In this document: positions 28,347 through 36,634 of the stretch, piece after piece
Layout: each line of letters starts with the position of its first letter
Numbering within the stretch: the first letter of the stretch is position 1
From: Bradyrhizobium sp. STM 3843
GTDB lineage: Bacteria; Pseudomonadota; Alphaproteobacteria; Rhizobiales; Xanthobacteraceae
Assembly: GCF_000239815.1 (NCBI RefSeq)
Contig: NZ_CAFK01000007.1
Coordinates: forward strand, 1-46,669
Length of the DNA stretch: 46,669 bases
Direction: 5' to 3'
Position numbers and translations under genes: made by a program
Notes under the pieces: generated by a model
What the model was told of the DNA's origin: nothing
The model's input: only the letters and a program-made list of their open reading frames with translations
Databases searched by the model: none

Positions 28347-28382
28347 GATCATGATGCGATTGGAAGAAACCGCATCATGATC
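28347..28382. repeat. Inverted repeat, 12-bp arms
   Basis: GATCATGATGCG (28347-28358) and CGCATCATGATC (28371-28382) are perfect inverted copies around a 12-base spacer. It is immediately followed by a second palindromic element sharing the ATGATC core, so the two may be one composite repeat. Confidence 0.8.
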
Positions 28383-28396
28383 TCATCTCCTTGATT

Positions 28397-28445
28397 GAGC
28401 ATGATCTTTTCGGAAAACCGGTTTCCACTTTTCCGGATCATGCTC
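28397..28445. repeat. Palindromic repeat ending in the GNAT stop codon
   Basis: Outer arms GAGCATGATC (28397-28406) and GATCATGCTC (28436-28445) and inner arms CGGAAAA (28411-28417) and TTTTCCG (28429-28435) are perfect. Its right end supplies the last base of the leftward GNAT gene's TAG stop. From memory, this AGCATGATC...GATCATGCT element is dispersed in Bradyrhizobium genomes. It may end transcripts of the thrC operon. Confidence 0.85.
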
Positions 28446-29032
28446 TAGCCGCGAAAATCCTCGTTCAGGAGGCCGTAGAGGTAATGATCCTGCCAGACCC
28501 CGTTGATGCAGAGATAGCGCCGGGCCAGCCCCTCGCGGGTGAAGCCGCATTTCTCCAGCACCCGGATCGAGGGCGCATTGGTCGGGATGCAGGCGGCCTC
28601 GACCCGGTGCAGGTTGAGTTCGCCGAACAGCGTCGGCAGCAGCAGCCGCAGCGCCGCCGTCATATAGCCGCGGTGGGCGAAAGGCTGCCCCATCCAATAG
28701 CCGATCGTGCCGGCCTGAACAATGCCGCGGCGCACATTGGCCAGCGTGATGCCGCCGATCATGGCGCCATCGGCCTCGCGAAACACCATGAACGGATACG
28801 ACCGATCGGCGGCGATATCCTCGGCATAGCGCCGCAGCCTGCGCCGAAAGCCGGAGCGGGTGAGATCGTCGGACGGCCAGATCGGCTCCCAGGGCGTCAG
28901 ATACTCGCGACTGACGTCGCGCAGATGCGCCCATTGCGCATAGTCGGCCATCTGCGGCGCACGCAGCAACAGCCCGACACCGCGCGGGGCGAGTGCGGTC
29001 GGACCGCTGGATGGCAAACGAAACAGGGCCAC
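28445..29032 (-). CDS. GNAT-family N-acetyltransferase, RimJ/RimL type
   Basis: 195 residues from a GTG start at 29032, supported by GGGGGAG eight bases upstream. The fold follows RimJ/RimL: a substrate-binding start (LLLRAPQMADYAQWAHLRDVS), REYLTPWEP, then the acetyl-CoA part with GTIGYWMGQPFAHRGYMTAA (variant of the Q/RxxGxG/A loop) and NAPSIRVLEKCGFTREGLAR near the C-terminus. The family acetylates N-termini of ribosomal proteins or other amines; the substrate here is not known. Third gene of the leftward thrC operon, 101 bases after the M16 peptidase gene. The stop codon lies at the edge of a palindromic repeat. Confidence 0.93.
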   Translation of the reverse strand: MALFRLPSSGPTALAPRGVGLLLRAPQMADYAQWAHLRDVSREYLTPWEPIWPSDDLTRSGFRRRLRRYAEDIAADRSYPFMVFREADGAMIGGITLANVRRGIVQAGTIGYWMGQPFAHRGYMTAALRLLLPTLFGELNLHRVEAACIPTNAPSIRVLEKCGFTREGLARRYLCINGVWQDHYLYGLLNEDFRG

Positions 29033-29133
29033 CTGTGATGCTCCCCCTGCGCTTCAACGTGGTCGCCGCATCCGCGCCGTCAACGGGCCCCCCGGCCCGT
29101 CATTGCGCCTGACATCGGCGAAGGCGCGCCGCA

Positions 29134-30423
29134 TCAGTGCAGCTGCGCCTTCGATTTCGATCCGCTCAAACCTTCGGCGAAAGTGACCGCCGTGTCCAGA
29201 CCCCGGCCGCTGCCGAGCGCGACCACGGCCGGCCGGCTGCGCGTGAGCAAGGCGCGGGCTGCATCGCGCGTGCTCTCGACGCTGACGGCATCGATCTTGG
29301 CCACCATCTCCTGCAAGGTCTGCGGCCGGCCATAGGCCAAAATATGGCGCGCGAGCTGCTCGGCACGGGCGCTGCAGCTTTCCAGCGCCATCAGCAGCCC
29401 CGCCTTCATCTGCGCCTTCGCCCGTGCAACCTCGGCCTCGGTCAGCGTTTCCACCGCGTCGCCGATGATGTCGACCACGACCTCCATCATCTCAGGCGCG
29501 TCGGCCGGGTCCGTGCCGGTGTAGAGCCCGAAGAAGCCCGTGTCGGTATAGGGCGCGTGGAAGGAGTAGATCGAATAGCAGAGGCCGCGGTTTTCGCGCA
29601 CTTCCTGGAACAGCCGGGACGACATGCCGCCGCCGAGGATGTTGGTGAACACCTGCAGCGAGAACAGCGACGGGTCGTTCTGCGGCACGCCTTCGAGCGC
29701 CAGCGTCAGATGCGCCTGCTCGAGATCGCGATGCACCACGCGCGAGCCGCCCGCGCCGAAATTCGCCGGCTGCGGCTGCGGCGCGGGCGACCCGTTGAAG
29801 CTCGCGAAGCGCTGCGTCACCTCCTCGACCACCCGCTTGTGGTCGACCGCACCGGCCGCCGCCACCACCATGTCGGGCCCGTGATAATGCGTCGCCAGAT
29901 AGCTGCGCAGCTTGTCGCGATCGAAGGTCTTCAAGGTCTTGGCGGTGCCGAGCAGCGAACGACCCATCGGCTGGTCCGGATAGCAAAGCTCGTTCAGATG
30001 CTCGAACACGACGTCATCGGGCGTGTCCTGGGCGGCACCGATCTCCTGCACGATGACGTTCTTCTCGCGTTCCAGCTCCTCCGGCACGAAGGACGGATTG
30101 GCGAGAATGTCGGCGAGCACGTCGAGCGCAAGCGGCACGTCCGCCTTCATCACCCGCGCGTAATAGGCGGTGGTCTCGGTCGAGGTGCCGGCGTTGAGAT
30201 CGCCGCCGACTGCCTCGATCGCCTCCACGATCTCACGCGCGCTGCGGGTGGTGGTGCCCTTGAAGGCCATGTGCTCGAGCAGATGCGAGATGCCGTGCTC
30301 ATCCGGCTTCTCGTCGCGGCCGCCGACACCGGCCCAGACGCCGAGCGCGGCAGTTTCCAGATGCGGCATCGTATCGGTGACGACCGTCAGACCCGAGGGA
30401 AGCTTGGTGACTTCGATCGCCAT
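29134..30423 (-). CDS. M16-family zinc peptidase (mitochondrial-processing-peptidase-like)
   Basis: 429 residues from ATG 30423, with AAGGAG upstream inside the end of thrC. The inverted zinc motif HxxEH is intact (H47, E50, H51 in HLLEH), and the third ligand is E127 in NVIVQEIGAAQD, 75 residues later as in the family. The C-terminal half is the inactive M16 domain containing the family loop GGGMSSRLFQEVRENRGLCY. Length equals that of alphaproteobacterial PepR/processing-peptidase homologues, the closest bacterial relatives of the mitochondrial beta-MPP subunit. No signal peptide, so cytoplasmic. It is three bases from the thrC stop and thus in the same operon, an order I recall as conserved in Rhizobiales. 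Confidence 0.96.
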   Translation of the reverse strand: MAIEVTKLPSGLTVVTDTMPHLETAALGVWAGVGGRDEKPDEHGISHLLEHMAFKGTTTRSAREIVEAIEAVGGDLNAGTSTETTAYYARVMKADVPLALDVLADILANPSFVPEELEREKNVIVQEIGAAQDTPDDVVFEHLNELCYPDQPMGRSLLGTAKTLKTFDRDKLRSYLATHYHGPDMVVAAAGAVDHKRVVEEVTQRFASFNGSPAPQPQPANFGAGGSRVVHRDLEQAHLTLALEGVPQNDPSLFSLQVFTNILGGGMSSRLFQEVRENRGLCYSIYSFHAPYTDTGFFGLYTGTDPADAPEMMEVVVDIIGDAVETLTEAEVARAKAQMKAGLLMALESCSARAEQLARHILAYGRPQTLQEMVAKIDAVSVESTRDAARALLTRSRPAVVALGSGRGLDTAVTFAEGLSGSKSKAQLH

Positions 30424-30426
30424 GGT

Positions 30427-31842
30427 TCAAGCGACTCCTTGCTTTGCCGCTCGGCTCACCGAGAGGATGAATTTCTCGATCTCGGCCTGATCGTTGCGCA
30501 TGATTCTGATATCCTCGCGCTTGGTCATCAGCCCTTCGAGCCAGACCGGCAGATGCGGCCGGACCCCGCAGGCGGTCTCCACGGCATCCGGGAATTTGGC
30601 CGGGTGCGCGGTCGACAGCACGATGTTCGGCACCGACGTATCGGCGCTGTCGCGGTCGGCCACCGCGAGCGCGACGGCGGTGTGCGGATCGACCAGATCA
30701 CCGGCCTCCCGGAACGCGGCGCGGATCGCCGCCGCCGTTTCGGTCTCGTCGGCACGGCCGGCATCGAAATCGGCACGAATCGACGCCAGCATCGCATCCG
30801 GCAGCACGAAGCGGCCGGACTGTTTCAGGCTGTCCATCAGCCGCCGCACGGCGGCGGCATCGCGACCACCTGCCTCGAACAACAGCCGTTCGAAATTCGA
30901 GGAGATCTGGATGTCCATCGACGGCGACGTCGTCGCGTGCACCTCGCGCACCTCATAGATGCCGGTTTTCAAGGTGCGCGGCAGGATGTCATTGACGTTG
31001 GCCGCGATACGCAGCGTGCGGATCGGCAGACCCATGCGCTTGGCGACGTAGCCGGCAAAGATGTCACCGAAATTGCCGGTCGGGACGGTGAAATCGACCT
31101 GGCGCGCCGGCGCGCCGATCGCAACCGCCGAGGTGAAGTAATAGACCACCTGCGCGACCACGCGCGCCCAGTTGATCGAGTTGACGCCGGACAGCGCGAC
31201 CTGGTCGCGGAAGCTGTGGTGATTGAACAGGCCCTTCACGATCGCCTGGCAATCATCGAAGGTGCCTTCGATCGCGAGCGGATGCACGTTGGCCGCAGCC
31301 GTCGTCGTCATCATCCGCCGCTGCACCTCGGAGATGCGGCCATGCGGGAACAGCACGATCAGGTCGGCATTGTCGCGGCCGGCAAAGGCCTCGACCGCCG
31401 CGCCGCCGGTATCGCCCGAGGTGGCGACCACAATCGTGGTGCGCTCGCCGCGCTTGGCCAGCACATGGTCCATCAGCCGCGAGATCAGCTGCATGGCCAC
31501 ATCCTTGAAGGCGAGCGTCGGACCATGGAACAGTTCCAGCACGAACTGGTGGGGCGCGACCTGGTCGAGCGGCACCACGGTCGGGTGGCGGAAGGTCGCA
31601 TAGGCCTCATTGGCCATCCGCCCGAGCTCGGCATCGGAGATCTCGCCGGCGACGAATGGCTTGATGACCTCGACCGCGACCTCCCAATAGGGCCGGCCGA
31701 AGAACTGGGCGATGGTCTCCGGGGCGAGCTGCGGCCAGGTCTCAGGCACGTACAGTCCGCCATCGCGGGCGAGCCCGGTCAGCATTACATCGCAGAAGGA
31801 AAGCACGGGGGCTTCGCCCCGTGTCGACAAATAGCGCGTCAA
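30427..31842 (-). CDS. thrC: Threonine synthase
   Basis: 471 residues, the length of the long (fungal/proteobacterial) threonine synthase class. It converts O-phosphohomoserine to threonine in the cytoplasm using PLP; the PLP lysine is K113 in GPTLAFKDVAMQ, and the phosphate-binding region VATSGDTGGAAVEAFAG is intact. The N-terminus reads TRYLSTRGEAPVLSFCDVML, matching the family start exactly. There is no ATG here: the start is TTG at 31842, supported by GGAGAA four bases ahead. First gene of the leftward operon with the M16 peptidase and GNAT genes. Upstream is the 1-kb repeat-rich region. Confidence 0.97.
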   Translation of the reverse strand: MTRYLSTRGEAPVLSFCDVMLTGLARDGGLYVPETWPQLAPETIAQFFGRPYWEVAVEVIKPFVAGEISDAELGRMANEAYATFRHPTVVPLDQVAPHQFVLELFHGPTLAFKDVAMQLISRLMDHVLAKRGERTTIVVATSGDTGGAAVEAFAGRDNADLIVLFPHGRISEVQRRMMTTTAAANVHPLAIEGTFDDCQAIVKGLFNHHSFRDQVALSGVNSINWARVVAQVVYYFTSAVAIGAPARQVDFTVPTGNFGDIFAGYVAKRMGLPIRTLRIAANVNDILPRTLKTGIYEVREVHATTSPSMDIQISSNFERLLFEAGGRDAAAVRRLMDSLKQSGRFVLPDAMLASIRADFDAGRADETETAAAIRAAFREAGDLVDPHTAVALAVADRDSADTSVPNIVLSTAHPAKFPDAVETACGVRPHLPVWLEGLMTKREDIRIMRNDQAEIEKFILSVSRAAKQGVA

Positions 31843-31846
31843 ACCG

Positions 31847-31852
31847 TTCTCC
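31847..31852 (-). promoter_or_regulatory. Ribosome binding site fixing the TTG start of thrC
   Basis: GGAGAA on the minus strand, followed by CGGT and then TTG. It decides the non-ATG start, because no ATG occurs in frame near the family's N-terminus. Confidence 0.6.
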
Positions 31853-32092
31853 AGACCCGCATCGACCGCCCTAAAACGTTGAAATCATTAAACATCACAA
31901 TCGCTCGGCGGCAACATGGTTCGGCACCATAATGGTTTTGCCAGCGGGGGGAAACCGGTTGTTGCCGCAGTGAATGGTCGCGCCCGGATGACATCCAGGG
32001 CATGACGCGCGCGACCAGCACAGGCGAGAGCGCCCTCGCGGCAGGTCATGCCCGAGCGATGATCGGTGAGTTCGCCCCCTCATCGGCGGAGG

Positions 32093-32199
32093 GCGCAGGG
32101 AAGACCGGGCCTTGGCTGATTCCCATGGCCCCCGTGCGAGCAAGAATGCACGGGGCAGGAACCACAGGTTCAGCCGAGATGACCCGGCCTTCCCTGCGC
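32093..32199. repeat. Inverted-repeat element with 17-bp arms and inner hairpin
   Basis: Arms 32093-32109 (GCGCAGGGAAGACCGGG) and 32183-32199 (CCCGGCCTTCCCTGCGC) match at 16 of 17 positions. Inside is a perfect 8-bp hairpin, CCCCGTGC (32130-32137) with GCACGGGG (32148-32155). The layout suggests a mobile or structured noncoding repeat; no transposase is present. Confidence 0.75.
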
Positions 32200-32621
32200 G
32201 ACGGTTTACGGCTGCTTCGCACTCTCCCCGGGGACCGGCTTTCTTGCCCCCGTCTGCGACGACGCTTGCGCGCCGCGCGGCATCAGCACCGGGATGCCAG
32301 GACCATGCGACTTGACCGTCCGCGCCGGCCGCACTCGTCAGTTGCGCCTTGCACGTCCATCGCATCCCGCACCCAACGCTCGTGACGATCGCGAAGCGCC
32401 CCTCTCATCGAGGCGGGACGCGACGAACAGACCACAAATTCTGAAAACGCGAAACGGGAATATTTTTCGCGCGAGGTCTGGACAGGGGTGATCGGATTGA
32501 AGCCACGAACGAATTCGGTTTTTCCGCGCACGCGACCATGCACACCGAAAGCTCAGCACCGCGCTGCACAAGCACGCGAACCAGCCTGTCGGGCAAACCA
32601 CCTCGCTGCCCCTCAACCCAA

Positions 32622-32672
32622 CCCTCTCAGCGCGAGCGAAGCTCGTCGCGGCGCCGAAAAAGGGGGAGAGGG
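32622..32672. repeat. Short palindromic element (CCCTCTC...GAGAGGG)
   Basis: CCCTCTC (32622-32628) pairs with GAGAGGG (32666-32672), enclosing GCGAGC-GAA-GCTCG (32632-32645). Elements with this form recur, from memory, between Bradyrhizobium genes. Confidence 0.5.
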
Positions 32673-32859
32673 AGCACACCGAGTTCGCCGCGCGAGCCTC
32701 CGATACGCTTGATCGGGACATGTGTGCATGCTCGGGTTCCTCATAACGGGACCAGCCGGCGCGGCATGTCCGCCTCGTATGCGGCGCATGCTGTCGCGGT
32801 TGATTGACTTGCCGTGTTGCGAACTCCAGGGTGCACGCATCTTCGAGAGGGATCGACGT

Positions 32860-34335
32860 ATGACTTTGGCGATGAGCTGGGAGGAATGGGCCCGGCATGA
32901 CGGCGTGGCGCTCGCAGCACGCGTGAAAAGCGGCGAGCTGACCGCGACAGAATTGGCTGCTCAGGCCGCCGCCGCCATCGCCAAGGTCGATCCCGCTTTG
33001 TCAGCCGTGGTCGAACTGTTCGACGATGCGCTCGCTGATCCCGCAAAAGCCGGCGCCAATCTTGACGGCCCGTTTGGCGGCCTGCCGTTCCTGATGAAGG
33101 ATCTCGGACCGACCATGGCCGGGCGCCTGCAGGAGATGGGCTCGCTGCTGATGCGCGGCAATCGCGCCAGTGCCGACACCTTCCTGACCACCAGGATGCG
33201 CAAGGCCGGGCTCAATCTGATCGGCCGTACCACGACACCCGAATTCGGCGTTTGCAGTTCGGCGGAAAATCCCGCGGTCTACGTCACGCGCAATCCCTGG
33301 AATACCGACTACACCACCTGCGGCTCGTCGGCGGGCAGTGCCGCGATGGTGGCGGCCGGCGCCGTGCCGATCGCGCATGCAACCGACGGCGGCGGCTCGA
33401 TCCGCATCCCGGCGGGCGTCAACGGCAATATCGGATTGAAAGTCTCGCGCGGCGTGTTCTCGATCGCGCCGCATCTGTCCGATCTTAGCGGCCTGGTCTC
33501 GATCCAGGGCTGTCAGTCGCGCAGCGTGCGCGACACCGCCGCCTTCGTCGATGCCTGCCGCGGCGGCGCGCCGGGCGAGTTCATGCCCTATTGGACCGCG
33601 CCGGAGCCGTATGTCGAGCAGATCAAGCGCGATCCTACCCGTCTGAAGATCGCGCTGTCGCACCAATGGGGCGACTATCGTGCGACGCCGCAGATCATCT
33701 CCGAGCTTGAGCGCATCGGCCGCTTCCTGGAAAGCCTCGGCCATGAGGTCGCCTATGCGCAGCCGCAGATCGATTATACGGCCGCCTTCGCGGCGCAGAC
33801 CACCTGCTACATTTCGAACTTTGCGATGGTCATCAACAATCTGCTCAGCCAGCGCGGGCTCACGCGTCCGCCGGCCGGGCTGATCGAACCGGTCAACATC
33901 CGCATCTGGGAAGCGGGCAAGGATACCAGCTTCGCCGAACGGGCGGCGATGCAGGCGGTGTTCAATACGACGTCGCGCGGCTTCGGCGCGTTCTTCGAGG
34001 ATTGGGACATCATCCTGACCCCGATCACCGCGCTGCCGACGCCGAAGATCGGCACATCAGAATATCTCACCATCAGCGACAATCGCGATGTGCTCGACTG
34101 GTTCGGCAATCTCTGGCGCAATTTTGCCTTCACGCCGCTCGCCAATCTGTGCGGCATTCCCGCGATCTCGCTGCCGCTGGCGAAAAACGAGCACGGGCTG
34201 CCGCTTGGCATTCAGGCCATCGCGAAGCAGGCCGATGACGGGCTGCTGCTGCAGCTCGCCGCCCAGATCGAACGCGCGATCTACGGCCGGTGGAACGCCG
34301 GCGAGACGCCGGCGGTGCATGTGACCAAGGCCTGA
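32860..34335 (+). CDS. Amidase (amidase signature family)
   Basis: 491 residues from ATG 32860, with GAGAGG at 32845-32850; a second Met (32872) is possible, and the longer upstream frame is non-family. The Ser-cisSer-Lys catalytic triad of the amidase signature family is complete: K80 (LPFLMKDL), S156 (CGSSAGSAA) and S180 (TDGGGSIRIPAG), with the usual 24-residue spacing between the serines. These enzymes hydrolyse amides to acid plus ammonia. No signal peptide, so cytoplasmic. It lies 142 bases upstream of a polyamine-type ABC importer on the same strand and faces a urate-degradation operon, suggesting a nitrogen-scavenging role on an imported amide or ureide. The substrate is not determined; GatA is unlikely because gatB/gatC are absent. 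Confidence 0.92.
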   Translation: MTLAMSWEEWARHDGVALAARVKSGELTATELAAQAAAAIAKVDPALSAVVELFDDALADPAKAGANLDGPFGGLPFLMKDLGPTMAGRLQEMGSLLMRGNRASADTFLTTRMRKAGLNLIGRTTTPEFGVCSSAENPAVYVTRNPWNTDYTTCGSSAGSAAMVAAGAVPIAHATDGGGSIRIPAGVNGNIGLKVSRGVFSIAPHLSDLSGLVSIQGCQSRSVRDTAAFVDACRGGAPGEFMPYWTAPEPYVEQIKRDPTRLKIALSHQWGDYRATPQIISELERIGRFLESLGHEVAYAQPQIDYTAAFAAQTTCYISNFAMVINNLLSQRGLTRPPAGLIEPVNIRIWEAGKDTSFAERAAMQAVFNTTSRGFGAFFEDWDIILTPITALPTPKIGTSEYLTISDNRDVLDWFGNLWRNFAFTPLANLCGIPAISLPLAKNEHGLPLGIQAIAKQADDGLLLQLAAQIERAIYGRWNAGETPAVHVTKA

Positions 34336-34477
34336 GCGCGGCTCGCGCCCGAGCGCTGCGATTGCAGGCGGAGCATTGCCGTAACGACCGAGATCGGCCT
34401 GTACACGCGCAACATGCGGTGCCTGAAAAGGCGGCACGCTTCTTGCTTTTTTCTCGCCGTTGCGCGGGACAAAGCAC

Positions 34478-35563
34478 ATGGCGGGCGGAGCAGAGGCCAA
34501 GTCGCTGGTATTGGATCGGATCACCCACCGCTTCGCCGGCGGCACGCTTGCGGTGTCTGATATCAACCTCGATGTGAAAGGCGGCGAGATCATCGCGCTG
34601 CTCGGGCCATCCGGCTGCGGCAAGACCACGCTGCTGCGCATCATTGCCGGCTTCATCGGCCAGAGCGAGGGCCGCGTCATCATCGGCAAGGATGTTGTCG
34701 ATGCGCTGCCGCCCAATCGTCGCGCCGTCGGCATCGTGTTCCAGAACTACGCGCTGTTTCCGCATCTGACGATATCAGAGAATGTCGGCTATGGCCTCGC
34801 AGCGCGCGGCGTCGACAAGGCAACGCGCCGCGGCGAGGCGCAGCGGCTGCTGGAGATGGTGCAGCTCGGCGCGTTAGGCGCGCGACTGCCGCGCCAGCTC
34901 TCCGGCGGCCAGCAGCAGCGCGTCGCGCTGGCGCGCGCGCTCGCCATCAAGCCGTCGATCCTGTTGCTCGACGAGCCCTTCGCCGCGCTCGACAAGAACC
35001 TGCGGCTCGACATGCAGATCGAGGTCAAGCGGCTGCAGCGCATGGCCGGGATCACGACATTGATCGTGACCCACGACCAGGAAGAGGCGCTGTCGATGGC
35101 CGACCGCGTCGCGGTGCTCAGCCACGGCCAGCTCGAACAGTTCGGCACGCCATCGGAGATCTACGACAATCCGCAGACTCTGTTCGTGAACACATTCGTC
35201 GGCACCGCGAACCGGATGAAGGGCACGGTGATCGCAGCCGGCCCGACCGGCGCGCGCGTGCAGCTCGAAGCCGGCGGCGAGATCATCGGCCGTGCGCCAA
35301 AGCCGTTGCGTGCTTCCGACAAGGTCGTCGTCTGCCTCCGTCCCGAACACCTGCACTTCGTCAGCGACGAGAGCGGCTTTGCCGGCGAGATCGGCATGGC
35401 ACTGCCGCTCGGCGCGACCGTGGTTCACGAGATCAGGATGCGCGACGGCCAGAGCATCAAGATCTCGCAAGCCCGCACCGGCGATACATCGCTGCGTGAC
35501 GCCGGCGCAACGGTGCGCATCGCGCCGCTCGGCCCGGGGCTTGCGACCATCTTTCCGGAATAG
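34478..35563 (+). CDS. ABC transporter ATP-binding protein, spermidine/putrescine (PotA) type
   Basis: 361 residues from ATG 34478. ATPase motifs are complete: Walker A GPSGCGKT (43-50), Q-loop FQNYALFPHLT, signature LSGGQQQR (141-148), Walker B ILLLDEP (161-167) and switch histidine VTHDQEEA. The C-terminal about 120 residues are the TOBE regulatory domain typical of PotA/FbpC/MalK-type subunits (FVGTANRMKGTVIAAGPTGA, then CLRPEHL). It powers import with the two permeases and binding protein downstream; atp-potD-potB-potC order is complete with gaps of 21 and 3 bases and one overlap. The spermidine-type assignment is subfamily-level; the cargo may instead be a purine derivative or amide, given the neighbours. 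Confidence 0.95.
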   Translation: MAGGAEAKSLVLDRITHRFAGGTLAVSDINLDVKGGEIIALLGPSGCGKTTLLRIIAGFIGQSEGRVIIGKDVVDALPPNRRAVGIVFQNYALFPHLTISENVGYGLAARGVDKATRRGEAQRLLEMVQLGALGARLPRQLSGGQQQRVALARALAIKPSILLLDEPFAALDKNLRLDMQIEVKRLQRMAGITTLIVTHDQEEALSMADRVAVLSHGQLEQFGTPSEIYDNPQTLFVNTFVGTANRMKGTVIAAGPTGARVQLEAGGEIIGRAPKPLRASDKVVVCLRPEHLHFVSDESGFAGEIGMALPLGATVVHEIRMRDGQSIKISQARTGDTSLRDAGATVRIAPLGPGLATIFPE

Positions 35564-35584
35564 TGTTGAGACAGGGAGTGAAAC

Positions 35585-36631
35585 ATGATGATCGATCGAC
35601 GACGGCTTCTGACCAGCGCACTGACGCTCGGCGCCATGCACGCCTTCCCCGGACTGAGCTACGCGGATGCGCGACCGCTGGTGTTTGCGACCTTCACCGG
35701 CAGCTGGGAGGAAGCACACAAGGCCGTGCTGGTGCCGGCCTTCCGCAAGGCCAGCGGCGATGCGCCAGTTGTGCTCGACCCGATGCTGTCGGTCGACCAG
35801 ATCGCCAAGGTCAATGCGGCGAAATCCAACCCGCCGATCGACGTGATGCTCCATGATCCCGGTCCGGCACTGGTCGCGATCGGCCAGGATCTGGTCGAGC
35901 CGTTTCCGGTCGAGAACAGCGCCTACTACAAGGACCTGATTCCGGAAGCCCAGGATCCCAACGGCCCGGCGCCGTTCTTCCAGGTGGTCGGGCTGACCTA
36001 CAACCCTGATACGGTGAAGACGCCGCCGACCTCCTGGGCTGATCTTTGGAATCCGGATTACAAAGGCCGTGTCGGCATCACCAATCTCAACTCGACACTC
36101 GGCACCGGGTGGCTGGTCGAGGTGGCGCGGATGCATGGCGGCTCGGAAGCCAATGTCGATGCCGGCTTCAAGGCGCTCGAAGCGCTGAAGCCCAATCTCG
36201 CCGCGGTCGCCGCCAATCCGGGTGCGCTGGCCACGCTCTATCAGCAGGGCCAGATCGACATCTCTCCCGGCAATTTCAACGCGATCCAAATCCTCAAGGC
36301 CCGCGGCGTGCCGGTCGAGTTCGTGGCGCCGAAGGAAGGCGCGATCGCGTTCAAGACCACGATCCACATCGTCAAGAACTCGCCGAACAAGGAGTTAGCC
36401 TTCAAGCTGATCGAGGCCGCGCTGTCGCCGGAGGTGCAGACAACGCTGACGGAGCCGCCCTACCTGATCGTTCCGACCAATGCCAAGGTGGCGATGACCG
36501 GCGAGATCGCGAAGGTGCTGGCGAAGGACACCGATGAACTGAAAAAGAAGTTTGTGTTCCAGGACTGGAAGACGATCAACCAGCAGCGTGCATCCTGGAT
36601 CGAGAAGTTCAACCGCGACATCAAGATCTAG
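35585..36631 (+). CDS. ABC transporter periplasmic substrate-binding protein (PotD-like)
   Basis: 348 residues from ATG 35585, with AGGGAG upstream. The signal peptide has a twin-arginine-like start (IDRRRLLTSALTLGAM) and probable cleavage after LSYA (residue 27), so export may use Tat. The mature protein has the bilobed binding-protein features of family 1/PotD-type: LVFATFTGSWEEAHKAVLVP, then VDQIAKVNAAKSNPPIDVML, FFQVVGLTYNPDTVKTPPTS and DYKGRVGITNL. The conserved acidic residues that bind polyamine amines in PotD are not obvious to me, so the ligand could be different. It delivers ligand to the permeases encoded immediately downstream. Confidence 0.94.
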   Translation: MMIDRRRLLTSALTLGAMHAFPGLSYADARPLVFATFTGSWEEAHKAVLVPAFRKASGDAPVVLDPMLSVDQIAKVNAAKSNPPIDVMLHDPGPALVAIGQDLVEPFPVENSAYYKDLIPEAQDPNGPAPFFQVVGLTYNPDTVKTPPTSWADLWNPDYKGRVGITNLNSTLGTGWLVEVARMHGGSEANVDAGFKALEALKPNLAAVAANPGALATLYQQGQIDISPGNFNAIQILKARGVPVEFVAPKEGAIAFKTTIHIVKNSPNKELAFKLIEAALSPEVQTTLTEPPYLIVPTNAKVAMTGEIAKVLAKDTDELKKKFVFQDWKTINQQRASWIEKFNRDIKI

Positions 36632-36634
36632 TCC

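Larger units (their letters stand above)
31843..32859. other. Repeat-rich intergenic region with no convincing gene
   Basis: About 1 kb between thrC (leftward) and the amidase (rightward). Open frames here are short, Arg/Pro-rich and unlike any family. The stretch holds a 107-base inverted-repeat element (32093-32199) and a CCCTCTC/GAGAGGG element (32622-32672). The middle (about 32330-32420, with CGCATCCCGCACCCAACG) recalls dispersed Bradyrhizobium noncoding repeats from memory. Promoters for both flanking operons must lie inside; I could not place them. Confidence 0.6.

Noticed and set aside
29137..31932. A 931-codon open frame on the plus strand, antisense to the M16 peptidase and thrC genes
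   Set aside because: Its product is Arg/His/Gly-rich with no family resemblance, and both antisense genes have intact catalytic motifs. Long antisense frames are expected at this GC content.
32000..32720. Several 60-180 codon frames in the thrC-amidase gap on both strands
   Set aside because: They overlap one another, lack ribosome sites and have Arg/Pro-rich, domain-free products that run through palindromic repeats.
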